NCBI RefSeq assembly: GCF_900095205.1
Contig: NZ_LT606951.1
Span: 1,240,001-1,304,000 of the forward strand
Source of the DNA: Polynucleobacter necessarius
Lineage (GTDB): Bacteria; Pseudomonadota; Gammaproteobacteria; Burkholderiales; Burkholderiaceae
DNA length: 64,000 bases
Direction of reading: 5' to 3'
Shown: in pieces, positions 10,173-22,381 of the stretch
Numbering within the stretch: position 1 is the first letter of the stretch
How the letters are laid out: the number at the start of each line of letters is the position of its first letter
The notes under the pieces: generated by a model
Database searches by the model: none
What the model was told of the DNA's origin: nothing
Seen by the model: only the letters and a program-made list of their open reading frames with translations
Made by a program: the position numbers and the translations under genes

Positions 10173-10205
10173 AAAATGGATTTGCTTTTTAGGCAAATCC
10201 ATTTT
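10173..10205. terminator. Terminator between malate synthase and the unknown gene
   Basis: AAAATGGATTTGC and its exact complement GCAAATCCATTTT flank a 7-base loop. The A/T ends supply T runs on both strands. It lies 31 bases after the glcB stop codon and 18 bases before the start of the downstream gene, so it should separate the two minus-strand genes. Confidence 0.75.
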
Positions 10206-10235
10206 ATCAGACTGCAAGCCAGATTTAGTTACTGA

Positions 10236-12449
10236 TTATGCGTTGGCTTTCTTGACTTCTAAACGCCATGCATGCAGTAGTGGCTCGGTATAGCCATTTG
10301 GCTGCTCAAGACCTTTGAAGATCAAGTCACTAGCTGCTTTATAAGCATACGAGTCTTGGTAATTTGGCATCATCGGCTTGTATAAAGGATCGCCAGCATT
10401 CTGACCATCCACCACCTTAGCCATGCGCTGCAAAGTCTCGTTTACTTGATCTGCAGTCACAATGCCATTGAGTAACCAGTTAGCAATATGCTGACTAGAA
10501 ATACGCAATGTTGCACGGTCTTCCATCAAGCTGACGTTATGAATATCTGGCACCTTGGAGCAACCAACGCCTTGATCAATCCAACGCACCACATAACCCA
10601 AGATACCTTGGCAATTGTTGTCTAACTCTTGCTGAATTTCTTCTTTGGACCAGTTTGCTTTTTCAACTACCGGAATAGTCAACAAATCATTAATCAACGC
10701 TTCAGCTTCTGCAGCAGTGTCGAGCTTTTCCATCTCTTTTTGGAGTTCAGCAACATTGACTTGGTGGTAATGCAAGGCATGCAATGTAGCTGCAGTAGGG
10801 GAAGGAACCCAAGCAGTGTTGGCACCTGCTTTTGGATGAACAATCTTTTGCTCAACCATGGCTTTCATCATGTCAGGCATTGCCCACATTCCCTTACCAA
10901 TTTGAGCGCGACCACGCAGACCACAATCCAAGCCTGCAAACACGTTACGACGCTCATAGGCAGATAACCACTTACTGGTTTTCATATCGCCTTTACGCAT
11001 CATTGGACCGGCATACATGGCTGTGTGCATTTCATCGCCAGTGCGATCCAAGAATCCAGTATTAATAAACGCAACACGTGCGCCCGCCGCGGCGATCGCT
11101 GCTTTGATGTTGGCACTCATGCGACGCTCTTCATCCATGATGCCTAGCTTCACAGTATCTGCTGGTAAGCCGAGCAATTTTTCTACACGACCAAAGAGTT
11201 CACCTGCAAAAGCAACTTCTTCAGGACTATGCATTTTTGGCTTAACGATATAAACAGAGCCCTTGCGTGTGTTGCCGATTGCTTGGCTTGCCGGACGATT
11301 AATGTCATATAAAGCAATCAATACTGTAACTACTGCATCCAAAATGCCTTCATAAATCTCTTTGCCTTCACCAGTAATGATGGCTGGATTAGTCATCAAG
11401 TGTCCAACGTTACGGAGGAACAAGAGTGAGCGACCATGCAAAGTAACAATACCGTCTTTTGCATCAACCGCACCGATGCCGGCTTTGTATTTACGGTCTG
11501 GATTGAGAGTGCGAGTAATTGTTTTGTCGCCCTTCTTCACTTCCTCAACCAAGGTGCCCTTCAAAATACCAAGCCAGTTTTCATATGCAAGCACTTTGTC
11601 GTCGCCATCAACTGCAGCGATCGAATCTTCCAAGTCCAAAATCGTAGAGAGTGCTGCCTCTAATACAACGTCATTAATTCCGGCAGGATCGCTAGCGCCA
11701 ATAGTTTTGTTTTTATTAATTTCGATATCAATGTGAATACCGTTATTGCGCAACAAGATAGAGCTTGGCGCAGCAGCCTCACCTTGATAGCCCACGAATT
11801 GCTTCTCATCGACCAAACCTGTACTGCTGTCATCTTTTAATTGCACTACAAGCTTATTACCGTCCACGGTATAAGCAACTGAATCACGATGGGATCCTAT
11901 TGCCAAAGGTGCTGATTGATCCAAGAAATTGCGAGCATAAGCAACTACTTTTGCGCCACGAATCGGATTGTATGCACCAGTCTTGATGGCACCATCTTCT
12001 TCAGAAAGAACATCGGTACCATATAAAGCATCATATAAGGAGCCCCAACGCGCATTAGCAGCATTTAATGCATAGCGAGCGTTCAGAACTGGCACCACTA
12101 ATTGAGGTCCAGCTTGTAGCGCTAATTCATCATCTACATTCTTGGTGGTAGCAGTAATTTTTCCTGGCACTTCATCTAAGCAACCAATCTCTTTTAAGAA
12201 CTTACGGTATGCAGGCATATCTGCGATTGGGCCTGGGTTCGCTTGGTGCCATTTATCTAAATCCAATTGAATGCGATCACGCTTTGCAAGCAATGCATCA
12301 TTTTTTGGAGTTAAGTCTTTGACGATCTCATCAAAACCTTTCCAAAAATCAACACTCTTAATGCCTGTACCTGGAAGAACTTTATCTTCAATAAAGCGAT
12401 ATAAAGGGGTGGCCACTTGAAGGCTATTGCAGGTTGTGCGCGCAGTCAT
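10236..12449 (-). CDS. glcB: Malate synthase G
   Basis: Condenses glyoxylate and acetyl-CoA to malate, the second step of the glyoxylate/glycolate assimilation route, in the cytoplasm. At 737 residues it has the usual length of the monomeric G isoform (about 725). Recognisable stretches include [14 protein letters not shown] near residue 270, the TIM-barrel segment [12 protein letters not shown] near residue 405, [13 protein letters not shown] around residue 440, [13 protein letters not shown] and the C-terminal [24 protein letters not shown] region with the catalytic Asp. Start ATG at 12449. The frame is intact, so glyoxylate use seems retained while many neighbouring catabolic genes are lost. 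A hairpin terminator follows at 10173. Confidence 0.96.
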   Translation of the reverse strand: MTARTTCNSLQVATPLYRFIEDKVLPGTGIKSVDFWKGFDEIVKDLTPKNDALLAKRDRIQLDLDKWHQANPGPIADMPAYRKFLKEIGCLDEVPGKITATTKNVDDELALQAGPQLVVPVLNARYALNAANARWGSLYDALYGTDVLSEEDGAIKTGAYNPIRGAKVVAYARNFLDQSAPLAIGSHRDSVAYTVDGNKLVVQLKDDSSTGLVDEKQFVGYQGEAAAPSSILLRNNGIHIDIEINKNKTIGASDPAGINDVVLEAALSTILDLEDSIAAVDGDDKVLAYENWLGILKGTLVEEVKKGDKTITRTLNPDRKYKAGIGAVDAKDGIVTLHGRSLLFLRNVGHLMTNPAIITGEGKEIYEGILDAVVTVLIALYDINRPASQAIGNTRKGSVYIVKPKMHSPEEVAFAGELFGRVEKLLGLPADTVKLGIMDEERRMSANIKAAIAAAGARVAFINTGFLDRTGDEMHTAMYAGPMMRKGDMKTSKWLSAYERRNVFAGLDCGLRGRAQIGKGMWAMPDMMKAMVEQKIVHPKAGANTAWVPSPTAATLHALHYHQVNVAELQKEMEKLDTAAEAEALINDLLTIPVVEKANWSKEEIQQELDNNCQGILGYVVRWIDQGVGCSKVPDIHNVSLMEDRATLRISSQHIANWLLNGIVTADQVNETLQRMAKVVDGQNAGDPLYKPMMPNYQDSYAYKAASDLIFKGLEQPNGYTEPLLHAWRLEVKKANA

Positions 12450-12515
12450 GTTGATATTTTCTTGAACAAAAGTTAATAAAAAGGCTTAGTTAATTACGAA
12501 TCCAAATATTTTCCA

Positions 12516-13895
<1,380 letters not shown>

Positions 13896-13916
13896 TCACT
13901 GCTTTAATGTACTGCC

Positions 13917-15080
13917 CTACTTTTTCTTTACTTCCCAAGAGTTACCCTGCTTCACCAATTCTCGATCGCATTCGTAAATGGCAGACTCTACGTTCTCGCC
14001 CTTCGGAACCTGTATTACTACCTCACCCGAATCACGCAACTTTATGATCGCCTGGTCTAACGTAGCGTCCTCAATCCAAGGCGCCAAAATAGCCAGTTGT
14101 TGCACATTGATTGGAGATAAATGTGCGAGGGTTAATAGATCTAATGAGAAACCTGTTGCAGGACGTGGACGCCCAAAGGCTTGACCAACATGGTCATAGC
14201 GGCCACCTCTTGCAATAGGCTGAGGCAACTGATTAACATAAGCCGCAAACATCACGCCACTATGATATTGGTACCCGCGTAAATCAGCTAAATCGATGCT
14301 CAACTCTAAATTCACAGACAATTTGGCTGCTGCTGCCACCAAACGCTCAAGATCCGCAATCGCCTGATCAATCATGAAATGCTTAGGCAAGCTATTTTTA
14401 GCTTTTGCCAATACTTCAGCGCAGGGACCGTTGAGTTCAGTCAACGCCACTAGCGCATTAGCAACTGTTGGCGGCAAGCAAGTGGCCCATTGACTTAAGC
14501 GAGGACGGTCCTTGCTTTGTAATAAACCGTACAAAGATTCGATCGTTTCTTTATTAAGGTTTTGACCATCTAGGATGCCCGCCAAAATGCCAGCGTGCGA
14601 GAGATCTAGATAGACCTTCTTCATACCAGCAATAGAGAGCGTCTTGAGCAATAAGGTAATTGCCTCCAGATCGGCTTCCCAAGTAGCGCATCCATAAATT
14701 TCTGCGCCAAGCTGCAGCTCTTCACGCGCCGAACTACCAACAGGGGTGCGAGCGTGAGCAACAGAATCGGCATAGCAAAGGCGCGTGACACCTGCACGAT
14801 TTAACAAGTGAGCATCAATTCGAGCTACTTGCGGCGTGATATCTGCACGCAAGCCCAATATTCGACCAGAGAGTTGATCTACCAACTTAAAGGTTTGTAG
14901 ATTGAGATCTGAGCCAGTGCCCGTCAATAAAGAATCTAAGAACTCCAATATGGGGGGCGTGACCAGCTCGTAACCATACGATTGGTATAAATCCAAAATA
15001 GCGCGACGCAAAGACTCTACCTTGCGAGCTTCAGCAGGCAATACATCTGCAACGTCTTCAGGAAGTAGCCAACGATTCAT
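13917..15080 (-). CDS. hisZ: ATP phosphoribosyltransferase regulatory subunit
   Basis: Catalytically inactive HisRS paralogue that binds the short-form HisG and is required for the first step of histidine synthesis. At 387 residues it is shorter than HisS, has class II tRNA-synthetase-like core segments (LQTFKLVDQLSGR, RADITPQVARID near residue 85, GGRYDHVG near residue 290), and lacks the C-terminal anticodon-binding domain that the hisS gene at 22382 retains. It follows hflC after 20 bases and precedes purA, an order usual in Burkholderiales. The frame is intact. Confidence 0.94.
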   Translation of the reverse strand: MNRWLLPEDVADVLPAEARKVESLRRAILDLYQSYGYELVTPPILEFLDSLLTGTGSDLNLQTFKLVDQLSGRILGLRADITPQVARIDAHLLNRAGVTRLCYADSVAHARTPVGSSAREELQLGAEIYGCATWEADLEAITLLLKTLSIAGMKKVYLDLSHAGILAGILDGQNLNKETIESLYGLLQSKDRPRLSQWATCLPPTVANALVALTELNGPCAEVLAKAKNSLPKHFMIDQAIADLERLVAAAAKLSVNLELSIDLADLRGYQYHSGVMFAAYVNQLPQPIARGGRYDHVGQAFGRPRPATGFSLDLLTLAHLSPINVQQLAILAPWIEDATLDQAIIKLRDSGEVVIQVPKGENVESAIYECDRELVKQGNSWEVKKK

Positions 15081-15100
15081 GATGTGAACTATGCGCTTTC

Positions 15101-15970
15101 TTATTTTTTATGCAGGAACTTGAAGAACTCGCCATTAGGCTCAACCACCATGACATCCTTCTTATCCTTGAACGAATTTCTATAAGCTTCTAAGCTTTGA
15201 TAGAACTGAGCAAATTGAGGATCGCGCCCAAAAGCCTCTGCATAGAGCGCAGTTGCTTTAGCATCGCCCGCGCCCTTAATTTTTTGGGCGTCCCGATAGG
15301 CTTCAGCCAAGATTGTGTCGCGTTGACGTTCTGCATTGGCACGAATCTTGTCAGATTCAGCTGCACCTGTTGAACGAAGCTCATTAGCCACCCGCTTACG
15401 CTCTGCTTCCATGCGACGATAGACCGAGTCGCTGATCTCAGCGAGAAGATCAACACGCTTCGTGCGCACATCAACGATTTCAACGCCAATATCGGATACA
15501 TCGTCAGCTACCTTCTTGCGGATACCTTGCATCACTTCTTCGCGCTGGTCCGAGATCAATTCACGAACAGTACGTTTAGTGAATTCTTCATTTAAGGCTG
15601 AGCGAACCAGTTGGGTTAAACGATCTTGCGCCAAACGCTCATCACCCTTAAAGCTGATAAAGAACTTACGCGGATCAACAATGCGCCATTTCACATAAGA
15701 ATCTACCAAGAGATTTTTCTTCTCAGCAGTAATAAAGCGCTCTGCTTCTGGATTATCAATCGTGAGAATGCGGCGATCAAAAAAGCGCACACTTTCAAAT
15801 GGCGCAGGAAACTTCATCTGAATGCCGGGGTTTTCAATCACACGCACAATTTGGCCAAAAGAAAACACAACGGCAAACTTACGTTGGTCTACAACAAAAA
15901 TACTGGACGACAGAATATATATCAGCGCAATAAAACCAATGACTGCTGCAATTAAGCGGTTAGCGTTCAT
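15101..15970 (-). CDS. hflC: HflC, membrane protease modulator
   Basis: Band-7/SPFH protein that forms a large periplasm-facing complex with HflK around the FtsH protease. At 289 residues it has one N-terminal membrane segment (about residues 5-25) and an SPFH domain (VDQRKFAVVFSFGQIVRV onward). A coiled-coil region follows (RMEAERKRVANELRSTGAAE, then KIRANAERQRDTILAEA). Its ATG at 15970 touches the hflK stop codon, a 1-base overlap indicating translational coupling. Intact. Confidence 0.95.
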   Translation of the reverse strand: MNANRLIAAVIGFIALIYILSSSIFVVDQRKFAVVFSFGQIVRVIENPGIQMKFPAPFESVRFFDRRILTIDNPEAERFITAEKKNLLVDSYVKWRIVDPRKFFISFKGDERLAQDRLTQLVRSALNEEFTKRTVRELISDQREEVMQGIRKKVADDVSDIGVEIVDVRTKRVDLLAEISDSVYRRMEAERKRVANELRSTGAAESDKIRANAERQRDTILAEAYRDAQKIKGAGDAKATALYAEAFGRDPQFAQFYQSLEAYRNSFKDKKDVMVVEPNGEFFKFLHKK

Positions 15971-17493
15971 TATCTGGCCTCCCGATCACGACTGCGGAAA
16001 CCATCTCGTTTATCCAATGAATTATTCGCTGCAGGTACTTGCGGCGCGGAGGTTGATCCTGAAGAGGCGCTAGAGGTACTTGTAGTGTTAGTTCCAGTAG
16101 CTCCACCCACTGTTACGCTACCTGTTGGAGTAGCAGCTCCCGATGGATTGGATTGTGTATTGGCTGCTTGAGCACTTTCAGCACTCACCTGTGCAACGAT
16201 CTTATCCAAAGGAAGATATAAAAGACTATTACTCTTCGTGGTGTCCACCAAGATCTTCGTGACGTTATTATACATTTCACGCATGCTATCGATGTACATT
16301 CGATCACGTGTTACTTGAGGTGCTTTGGAATACTCAACCAAAATTTGTTTGAAACGTGTTGCATCACCTTCTGCAGTTGCTACCACGCGCGCTTTATAGC
16401 CTTCAGCCTCTTGAATAAGACGGGCTGCAGTACCTTTAGCGCGCGGAATAATATCGTTGGCATAAGCCTGTCCTTCACTCTTTAAACGCTCTTGGTCTTG
16501 ACCTGCTTTGACTGCATCATCAAAGGCTGCTTGCACTTGTTCTGGTGGCTGCACATTTTGCACGGTCACACTAGTCACATAAATACCGGTTTTATAGCTG
16601 TCCAAAATCTTCTGAATGGAATTTGCTAAATTAATACCAATCTTTTCACGACCCTCATACAACACGGTATCCATTTTGCTGCGCGCAACAATTTCACGAA
16701 CTACAGTCTCCGCTGCTTGCACAACAGCCATATCCGGATCGCGATTATTGAATAAATAATCTGTTGGAGCTTTAAGGCGGTACTGCACGGCAAAACGCAC
16801 ATCAATAATGTTTTCATCCTCAGTCAACATGGAGGAGTCTTTTTGATTGGTTGCCTTGATCAACACAGGGCGCCCTACCTCTACTGAGCGTACGCCAGAT
16901 AAATTCACCGTCTCTTCAGACTGAATCGGCCACGGCATGTGCCAGTTAATACCAGGCTTTGCGGTGTAGTCATATTTTCCAAACGTCAGGATAACGCCCG
17001 CTTGACCTTCTTGAATAATGAAGAAGCCACTGCACACCCACATGAAAAAGACCGCGGCGCCTGCAATGAGGAAGCTTGCTTTAGAACCAAATGGGTTACT
17101 GAACTTGAGGTTAGGGGCGCTAAAGCCGCCGCTTCCACCACCATTGCCTCCATTACCACGTTGCGATGGCGGAGGAATATCTGTGCTGCTTGGCTTGTTT
17201 GTGGAAGAACCCGTTGCACCCGGTTTTTTATTGCCTCCAAAGATGCCAGCGATTCTGTCGTTGAAATCACGCCATAGTTCATCCAAGCCAGGAGGAGGTC
17301 CATCAGGCTTAGTTGGCTGAACTGGTGGACGATTGCCTGACTGCGTTTCTACCGGTTTATTGGTGTCTGGTTCCGCTTTTGGAGCTTGCTGATCTCCCTG
17401 CCCATCTTTGGCATCTTTAGATCCGCCAGAATTGTGGCTATTGCCCCAACCTGGATCATTGACCGAAAACAGATCGAGAAATTTACGCATCAT
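15970..17493 (-). CDS. hflK: HflK, membrane protease modulator
   Basis: Partner of HflC in the FtsH-associated SPFH complex. At 507 residues it is longer than the E. coli protein (about 420) because of a low-complexity cytoplasmic N-terminus rich in Pro, Gly, Asn and Ser (residues 1-130) and a Ser/Thr/Ala-rich tail (about residues 445-490). The N-terminal region holds the family motif PPGLDELWRDFNDRI. One membrane helix (FLIAGAAVFFMWVCSGFFI) near residue 145 precedes the SPFH domain. Its start overlaps the end of the broken hflX by 11 bases. The frame is intact, so the complex can probably still form without HflX. Confidence 0.95.
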   Translation of the reverse strand: MMRKFLDLFSVNDPGWGNSHNSGGSKDAKDGQGDQQAPKAEPDTNKPVETQSGNRPPVQPTKPDGPPPGLDELWRDFNDRIAGIFGGNKKPGATGSSTNKPSSTDIPPPSQRGNGGNGGGSGGFSAPNLKFSNPFGSKASFLIAGAAVFFMWVCSGFFIIQEGQAGVILTFGKYDYTAKPGINWHMPWPIQSEETVNLSGVRSVEVGRPVLIKATNQKDSSMLTEDENIIDVRFAVQYRLKAPTDYLFNNRDPDMAVVQAAETVVREIVARSKMDTVLYEGREKIGINLANSIQKILDSYKTGIYVTSVTVQNVQPPEQVQAAFDDAVKAGQDQERLKSEGQAYANDIIPRAKGTAARLIQEAEGYKARVVATAEGDATRFKQILVEYSKAPQVTRDRMYIDSMREMYNNVTKILVDTTKSNSLLYLPLDKIVAQVSAESAQAANTQSNPSGAATPTGSVTVGGATGTNTTSTSSASSGSTSAPQVPAANNSLDKRDGFRSRDREAR

Positions 17494-18690
17494 TAGAAAA
17501 GTAGCTTCGGTTGGAAATCGGATTAAATTCAGAAGTATCTGGTCGTTCGGGTAAAGGCTCTAAAAACTCATCCGGGGCCAATAACTTCTTGGCACGGTTG
17601 TGCTCGACCCTCATTCTATCAGTCATTTGGGAGCATTCGGCCAGGGCTGAACGAAGTAAATCAAGGCCCAAGCCCATCTTGGCTGACAGGAAAACCTGGC
17701 TTGGAAAACCCTGGTTATCCCGCTCTAATGCCGCGCCACAAGTAAAGGTTTGAGGCATTTGGTCGATCTTATTCATGACCTCAATTCTGGGAATGTCATC
17801 TACCCCAATTTCCTCTAAAACCGCCTCCACTTCCGCCTTTTGCTCTCTTGCGACGGGGCTACAAGCGTCTATTACATGCAAAATCAGGTCAGCATGGGAT
17901 GGTTTCGTCCAAAGTGGCCCTAAAGGCCACGACCAACTGGTGGGGTAAATCTCGTATAAATCCAACGGTATCGAAAACCACGATTGAGCCAACCCCTTCC
18001 AAGTGAACCTTTCTGGAGGTCGCATCTAGGGTGGCAAATAGCTGATCTGCTGCATAAGTCCCCGCCGTAGTTAGGGCATTAAACAGGGTCGATTTACCAG
18101 CTTTGGTATATCCAACCAAAGAGACTGAAAACACATCTTTACGATTCCGCGCCCGTCTTTGGGTTCTTTGCTAACGTTGCAGTTTTTCTAATTCGTTTTT
18201 TTCTAAGCGCTTTGCTTTGGTCGCCAACATCCGGGCGGTCCAACTCCATCTGGGGTTCACCAGAACCACCTCGCACACCAATACCGCCACGCTGACGTTC
18301 TAAGTGACTCCAAGCCCTAACCAAACGAGACATTCGGTAGCGTACTTGAGCCAGCTCAACCTGAGTTTTACCAATGTGACTTTGGGCTCTTTGACTAAAG
18401 ATATCCAAGATCAAACCCGTGCGGTCCACCACATGAAAGCCAATATGGCGCTCTAAATTACGCTGCTGGGTCGGAGAAAACGGATGATTGAAGATAGCCA
18501 GTTCTGCGCCTTGTTCTTCCATTACTCGCTTGAGCTCATTAGCCTTACCCGAGCCAATAAATAAAGCAGGGTCAGTCCTGCCCTTGCGAGCTATCACGCT
18601 AGCTGCAGGTATGGAGCCGGCACTATCAGCCAGTAGGCTGAGTTCGGCCATGCTATCCGCAAAATCCTCGCGCCCTGTATCTACTCCCAC
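17483..18690 (-). pseudogene. hflX: GTPase HflX, inactivated by two frameshifts and a nonsense codon
   Basis: HflX is a ribosome-associated GTPase that rescues or splits stalled ribosomes under stress. The N-terminal domain is open from a GTG at 18690 (GVDTGREDFADSMAELSLL) to MELDR. An extra C in a CCC run near 18233 then shifts the frame. In the correct frame MLATKAKRLEKNELEKLQR is interrupted by TAG at 18171-18173, followed by [17 protein letters not shown] and the G1 motif GYTKAGKST. The G3 region [10 protein letters not shown] follows. A second extra C near 17896 shifts the frame before [11 protein letters not shown] and the G4 motif NKID. The earlier part of the frame extends a few codons upstream of the GTG without ATG, so the original start is uncertain. 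Three separate lesions make this a true pseudogene. Confidence 0.93.
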
Positions 18691-18721
18691 TAGAACAGCG
18701 CGAGCAGCATCAACTCCAGTT

Positions 18722-18964
18722 TTATACAGAGCCAGCTTCTTCTAAACGGAAATCAATCGCACGAGCAGGAACGATCGTGGAGATTGCATGTTTGTAAACC
18801 ATCTGTGTCACGGTATTACGTAAGAGGACAATATATTGATCGAAGGATTCAATATTGCCTTGCAACTTAATACCATTCACTAAATAGATCGAAACAGGAA
18901 CATACTCTTTGCGTAAAGCATTAAGGAATGGATCCTGAAGTAATTGAATTTTGTTGTTATTCAT
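18722..18964 (-). CDS. hfq: RNA chaperone Hfq
   Basis: Hexameric Sm-like RNA chaperone that pairs small RNAs with mRNAs. The 80-residue protein has the complete Sm1 ([27 protein letters not shown]) and Sm2 ([13 protein letters not shown]) motifs, with the proximal-site residues QDPF and YKH present. The C-terminal tail is short, as usual in betaproteobacteria. The 203 bases between der and hfq hold no gene. They contain an imperfect 12-base-pair hairpin at 19111-19137 without a T run, and probably an hfq promoter. The stop lies just upstream of the broken hflX. Confidence 0.97.
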   Translation of the reverse strand: MNNNKIQLLQDPFLNALRKEYVPVSIYLVNGIKLQGNIESFDQYIVLLRNTVTQMVYKHAISTIVPARAIDFRLEEAGSV

Positions 18965-19167
18965 ACTGCCCCTTATTTATCTTTTGTTAACTACTTTTTT
19001 GGGAGTCTTGCTTTTTTAATTAAATTCCAATTTTCACTACCGATTACTAACTCAATACTGTTCACTTCCAATGACTGAGAAAAACCCACTTTCTGAACAC
19101 CCTATATTGGGCTGATTTTTAGAAAAATCAAGCCCATCTCAGCCTTCGCATGAAAGCTTAGCCTAAA

Positions 19168-20532
19168 TTAACGTTTTTTGCCTTTTTTACCCTTATCTGC
19201 ATCGACATAGGGGTTCTTTGCAGTATTCATCTGAATACGTAAAGGTGTGCCACGTAATTTAAAGACGTCTCTAAAACGGCCTTCTAAGTATCTCTTATAG
19301 CTATCAGTCACCCCACTTAAGGATGTCCCATGAATCACCACAATTGGGGGGTTCATGCCCCCTTGGTGTGCATAACGTAATTTTGGACGGCCCATACCCA
19401 CCCGTTTTGGTTGCTGATGCTCGATTGCCTCTTGCAAGATACGAGTTAAGCGTGGGGTAGGCAGTTTTGCCATTGCAGCAGCATAGGCTGCGTCCACATC
19501 CTTAAATAACTCTTTTAAACCCGTACCCTTCTTCGCCGAGATAGGGTGAACATTCGCAAAATCCAAAAAGCGTAACTTTTGAGCAATCTCTAAGCGCGCA
19601 CGTTCTTTAACGTAGGCATCAATACCATCCCACTTGTTGACTGCCACCACTAATGCACGGCCTGCTTCAACAATAAATCCAGCGATATGAGCATCTTGCT
19701 CAGAAATATCTTGCTGAGCATCTAACACCAAGATCACTATATTGCAGTCTGCAATCGCTTGCAATGTTTTTACTACTGAGAATTTCTCGATCGCTTCAAA
19801 TACTTTTCCACGACGGCGAAGACCAGCAGTATCTACCAAGATGTAAGGTTTGCCATTGCGCTCAAATGGAACTTCAATGGCATCACGCGTGGTTCCTGGC
19901 ATATCAAAGGCAATGACGCGCTCTTCACCGATCAACTTATTGATCAATGTAGATTTACCGACGTTAGGTCGCCCTACTACCGCAATCTTCATCGGCCGAT
20001 TAGGATCGTTCGCTAACTCATCTTCGTCTGGCTCAGCAATGCCCAGCGAATCTAATGCGTCATCAATTAAGCCGCGCACTCCATCGCCATGTGCTGATGA
20101 AATCGGAAAAGGCTCACCCAAACCAAGCTCATGAAAGTCTGCAGTCACTACGCCCGCTTGCATGCCTTCAGTTTTATTGACAGCCAAAATAACTGGTCTT
20201 CCCGTCTTACGCAAGAAATCCGCAATCACTCGATCCTGTGGCGCCATGCCAAGGCGACCATCCACTAAGAAAATGACAATGTCAGACTCAGCAACAGCTT
20301 GCTTCGTTTGATTTGCCATTTCAGCAACAATGCCAGTCTTAGCAACAGGTTCAAAGCCGCCGGTATCTACGCAAATAAATGCGCGTTCGCCAATGCGGCC
20401 TTTGCCATAATGTCGATCTCTGGTTAGGCCTGAAAAATCAGCCACCAATGCATCGCGTGAACGCGTTAAGCGATTAAAGAGTGTCGACTTTCCAACATTA
20501 GGACGGCCGACGATGGTGATGACTGGATTCAT
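19168..20532 (-). CDS. der: Ribosome assembly GTPase Der (EngA)
   Basis: Essential tandem-GTPase needed for 50S subunit maturation. The 454 residues contain two G domains, with [14 protein letters not shown] at residue 8 and [14 protein letters not shown] near residue 188. DTGGFEP and [10 protein letters not shown] provide the two G3 regions, and NKTEG and NKWDG the two G4 regions. The KH-like C-terminal domain ends in a lysine-rich tail (DKGKKGKKR). Its ATG overlaps the bamB stop by 4 bases (ATGA). Intact. Confidence 0.97.
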   Translation of the reverse strand: MNPVITIVGRPNVGKSTLFNRLTRSRDALVADFSGLTRDRHYGKGRIGERAFICVDTGGFEPVAKTGIVAEMANQTKQAVAESDIVIFLVDGRLGMAPQDRVIADFLRKTGRPVILAVNKTEGMQAGVVTADFHELGLGEPFPISSAHGDGVRGLIDDALDSLGIAEPDEDELANDPNRPMKIAVVGRPNVGKSTLINKLIGEERVIAFDMPGTTRDAIEVPFERNGKPYILVDTAGLRRRGKVFEAIEKFSVVKTLQAIADCNIVILVLDAQQDISEQDAHIAGFIVEAGRALVVAVNKWDGIDAYVKERARLEIAQKLRFLDFANVHPISAKKGTGLKELFKDVDAAYAAAMAKLPTPRLTRILQEAIEHQQPKRVGMGRPKLRYAHQGGMNPPIVVIHGTSLSGVTDSYKRYLEGRFRDVFKLRGTPLRIQMNTAKNPYVDADKGKKGKKR

Positions 20533-21677
20533 TTTGGACTGTACGCCGCTAGTTTTCCACCTTGAGACTGAACCAAGATGAGGTCACCTACCGCAATGGG
20601 GGCAGCCGAGATTGGACTACTGTCATGACGAATACGCGCTACGAGCTCGCCGTTCGCCTGTGAAAATGCATGGATATAGCCTTGAGCATCACCAAGCAAC
20701 AATACTCGACCTACTGTGAGTGGTTCACCCACATCGCGATAAGTCAATTGCGTGTTTTCCCAAACCTGAGTACCATCTTTTGTTGCAAAGGCAGTGACAT
20801 AGGATTTTTCGTTAGCAGAGAAAACCATTTCTGAACTTTGCGCAGTTCCGGTATAGCTTGAATAATCTTTAAACCACAATAGATTACCGGTACGTGCTTG
20901 ACCGCAACCAATGCGTCCTTGATAAGAAACCGCGCAGATGATTTCACCTTCCATGCTTGGCTTTGCGGTGACGTCGTTCAAGCGCTCAATTTCTGAAAAG
21001 CCTTTTGGAAAGGACACTGGGGTCTCCCAAATTAAGCCGCCATTGGCAATGGCAATTATGCCAAAACGTCCGCCCGTGAATCCGGTAACGATTACCTCAT
21101 TACCAATTGCTAACATGCCGTAACCCACTCGCAACGACAGAGCAGACTGCTGGCGCTGATAAGTCCACTTACGCGCACCAGTAGTAGCATCCAGACCAAT
21201 GAAACGATTATCGAGTGCACGCACTACGACTATGCCCGCCGCAACTACTGGCTCACTCAATACTTCACTGCCCACACTGACGTTCCAAATTTTCTTGCCC
21301 GTATCATCATAGGCATAGACCATACCCTTGGTACTCACAGCAACAGTAGTTCTGCCATCAGATCCTGGGCCAATCGCTAAACGCTCCGGAACAGAAACTG
21401 ACCAGACTTTATTGCCAGTTGCCAAATCAATCTTTGCTAGATTGCCGCTATGGGAAGCAGCGTAGACTGCATCGCCAGCAACAATGGGATGAAAATTAAA
21501 AGACTCTGATGAACCAACGCTAGTGGACCAAACTGGCTGCAAATCAAATTGGTTTGTAACTGCTACTAATTCAGCAGGCTTCTTAACCCTTGCATTACCG
21601 CCGCATGCAGCTAAAGCAATGACTATGGAACCCAATACTAAGGCCGCGCTTAATCGCTTCATCTGTCTTGTCATCAC
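20529..21677 (-). CDS. bamB: Outer membrane assembly lipoprotein BamB
   Basis: Beta-propeller lipoprotein of the BAM complex that inserts outer-membrane proteins. The signal peptide ends in a lipobox ([10 protein letters not shown], Cys about residue 25). Repeats with the W-x-x-x/PQQ-like pattern follow, for example [57 protein letters not shown] and [11 protein letters not shown], consistent with an eight-bladed propeller. The 382-residue length is typical. It overlaps yfgM by 4 bases on one side and der by 4 bases on the other, so the three are probably translationally coupled. Confidence 0.95.
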   Translation of the reverse strand: MMTRQMKRLSAALVLGSIVIALAACGGNARVKKPAELVAVTNQFDLQPVWSTSVGSSESFNFHPIVAGDAVYAASHSGNLAKIDLATGNKVWSVSVPERLAIGPGSDGRTTVAVSTKGMVYAYDDTGKKIWNVSVGSEVLSEPVVAAGIVVVRALDNRFIGLDATTGARKWTYQRQQSALSLRVGYGMLAIGNEVIVTGFTGGRFGIIAIANGGLIWETPVSFPKGFSEIERLNDVTAKPSMEGEIICAVSYQGRIGCGQARTGNLLWFKDYSSYTGTAQSSEMVFSANEKSYVTAFATKDGTQVWENTQLTYRDVGEPLTVGRVLLLGDAQGYIHAFSQANGELVARIRHDSSPISAAPIAVGDLILVQSQGGKLAAYSPK

Positions 21678-22333
21678 TGAGCAACTCCTCCAACAGCATC
21701 TAATTTAACCTTCAAGAGACGACGCGCCTCTTCCGGAAATTCTTTTGCTTGGTCTAATTTTTTCCAGGCATCTTGATAACTTTGCTTAGCTTGCTCATTT
21801 TTCTTTTGAGCTAAATACCAGTCGCCACGACGCTCAAGCCAGAGTGCTTCAAAACCAATGATGGATTTTTCATTAAGGATTTGATCGGCTTCAGCGAAAT
21901 CTTTTTCACTGCCCTGCTCAACCAATAAAGAAACCAAACGTAGTTTTGCTAATGCGAGGTAACCATCATTGGATGCATTCTTAGCAGCCCAGCGTAAATA
22001 ATCTAAAGCTTTTGCACTTTCTCCCGCATCAGCAGCAATGCGAGCAGCTACCAAACTAGCCATCGCGGAATATGGGGTGCGCTTAAAATCCTTTTGCAGA
22101 TCATCTGCCGCTCTCAAAGTTTGATCCTTGTCACCCTTGGCAATAGCACTCATCATCGTTTCATACAACTTGGATGCTTCTAAAGCCTGGCTATTACGCC
22201 ACCATTGATAGCCGCTATAGGCTGCATAAGCAAATAAAGCTGCTGTCACTACCCCAGTAATGAGATTGCGATACTTTTGCCAAAACGCTTTGAATTGGTC
22301 TAACTGTTCTTGTTCTTCTAGATCTAAAGGCAT
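21674..22333 (-). CDS. YfgM-like TPR membrane protein
   Basis: Inner-membrane protein with one N-terminal helix (about residues 23-42, LITGVVTAALFAYAAYSGYQ) and a periplasmic tetratricopeptide-like domain (ALDYLRWAAKNASNDGYLALAKLRL, then SYQDAWKKLDQA). In E. coli YfgM associates with the Sec translocon and the chaperone PpiD. The cytoplasmic start PLDLEEQEQLDQFKAFWQKY is typical. It sits between hisS and bamB, its usual place. Intact, 219 residues. Confidence 0.9.
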   Translation of the reverse strand: MPLDLEEQEQLDQFKAFWQKYRNLITGVVTAALFAYAAYSGYQWWRNSQALEASKLYETMMSAIAKGDKDQTLRAADDLQKDFKRTPYSAMASLVAARIAADAGESAKALDYLRWAAKNASNDGYLALAKLRLVSLLVEQGSEKDFAEADQILNEKSIIGFEALWLERRGDWYLAQKKNEQAKQSYQDAWKKLDQAKEFPEEARRLLKVKLDAVGGVAQ

Positions 22334-22381
22334 ATCAATCCAAACTGATTTATGAGTAATTATTAATGTATTAGGCTAATT

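Noticed and set aside
10629..11736. Several plus-strand frames opposite malate synthase
   Set aside because: All are shadows of the intact glcB frame with no independent start signals.
19111..19137. Hairpin GGGCT-GATTTTT/AAAAATC-AGCCC between der and hfq
   Set aside because: It lacks a following T run and sits in a short promoter gap, so I could not call it a terminator or riboswitch.
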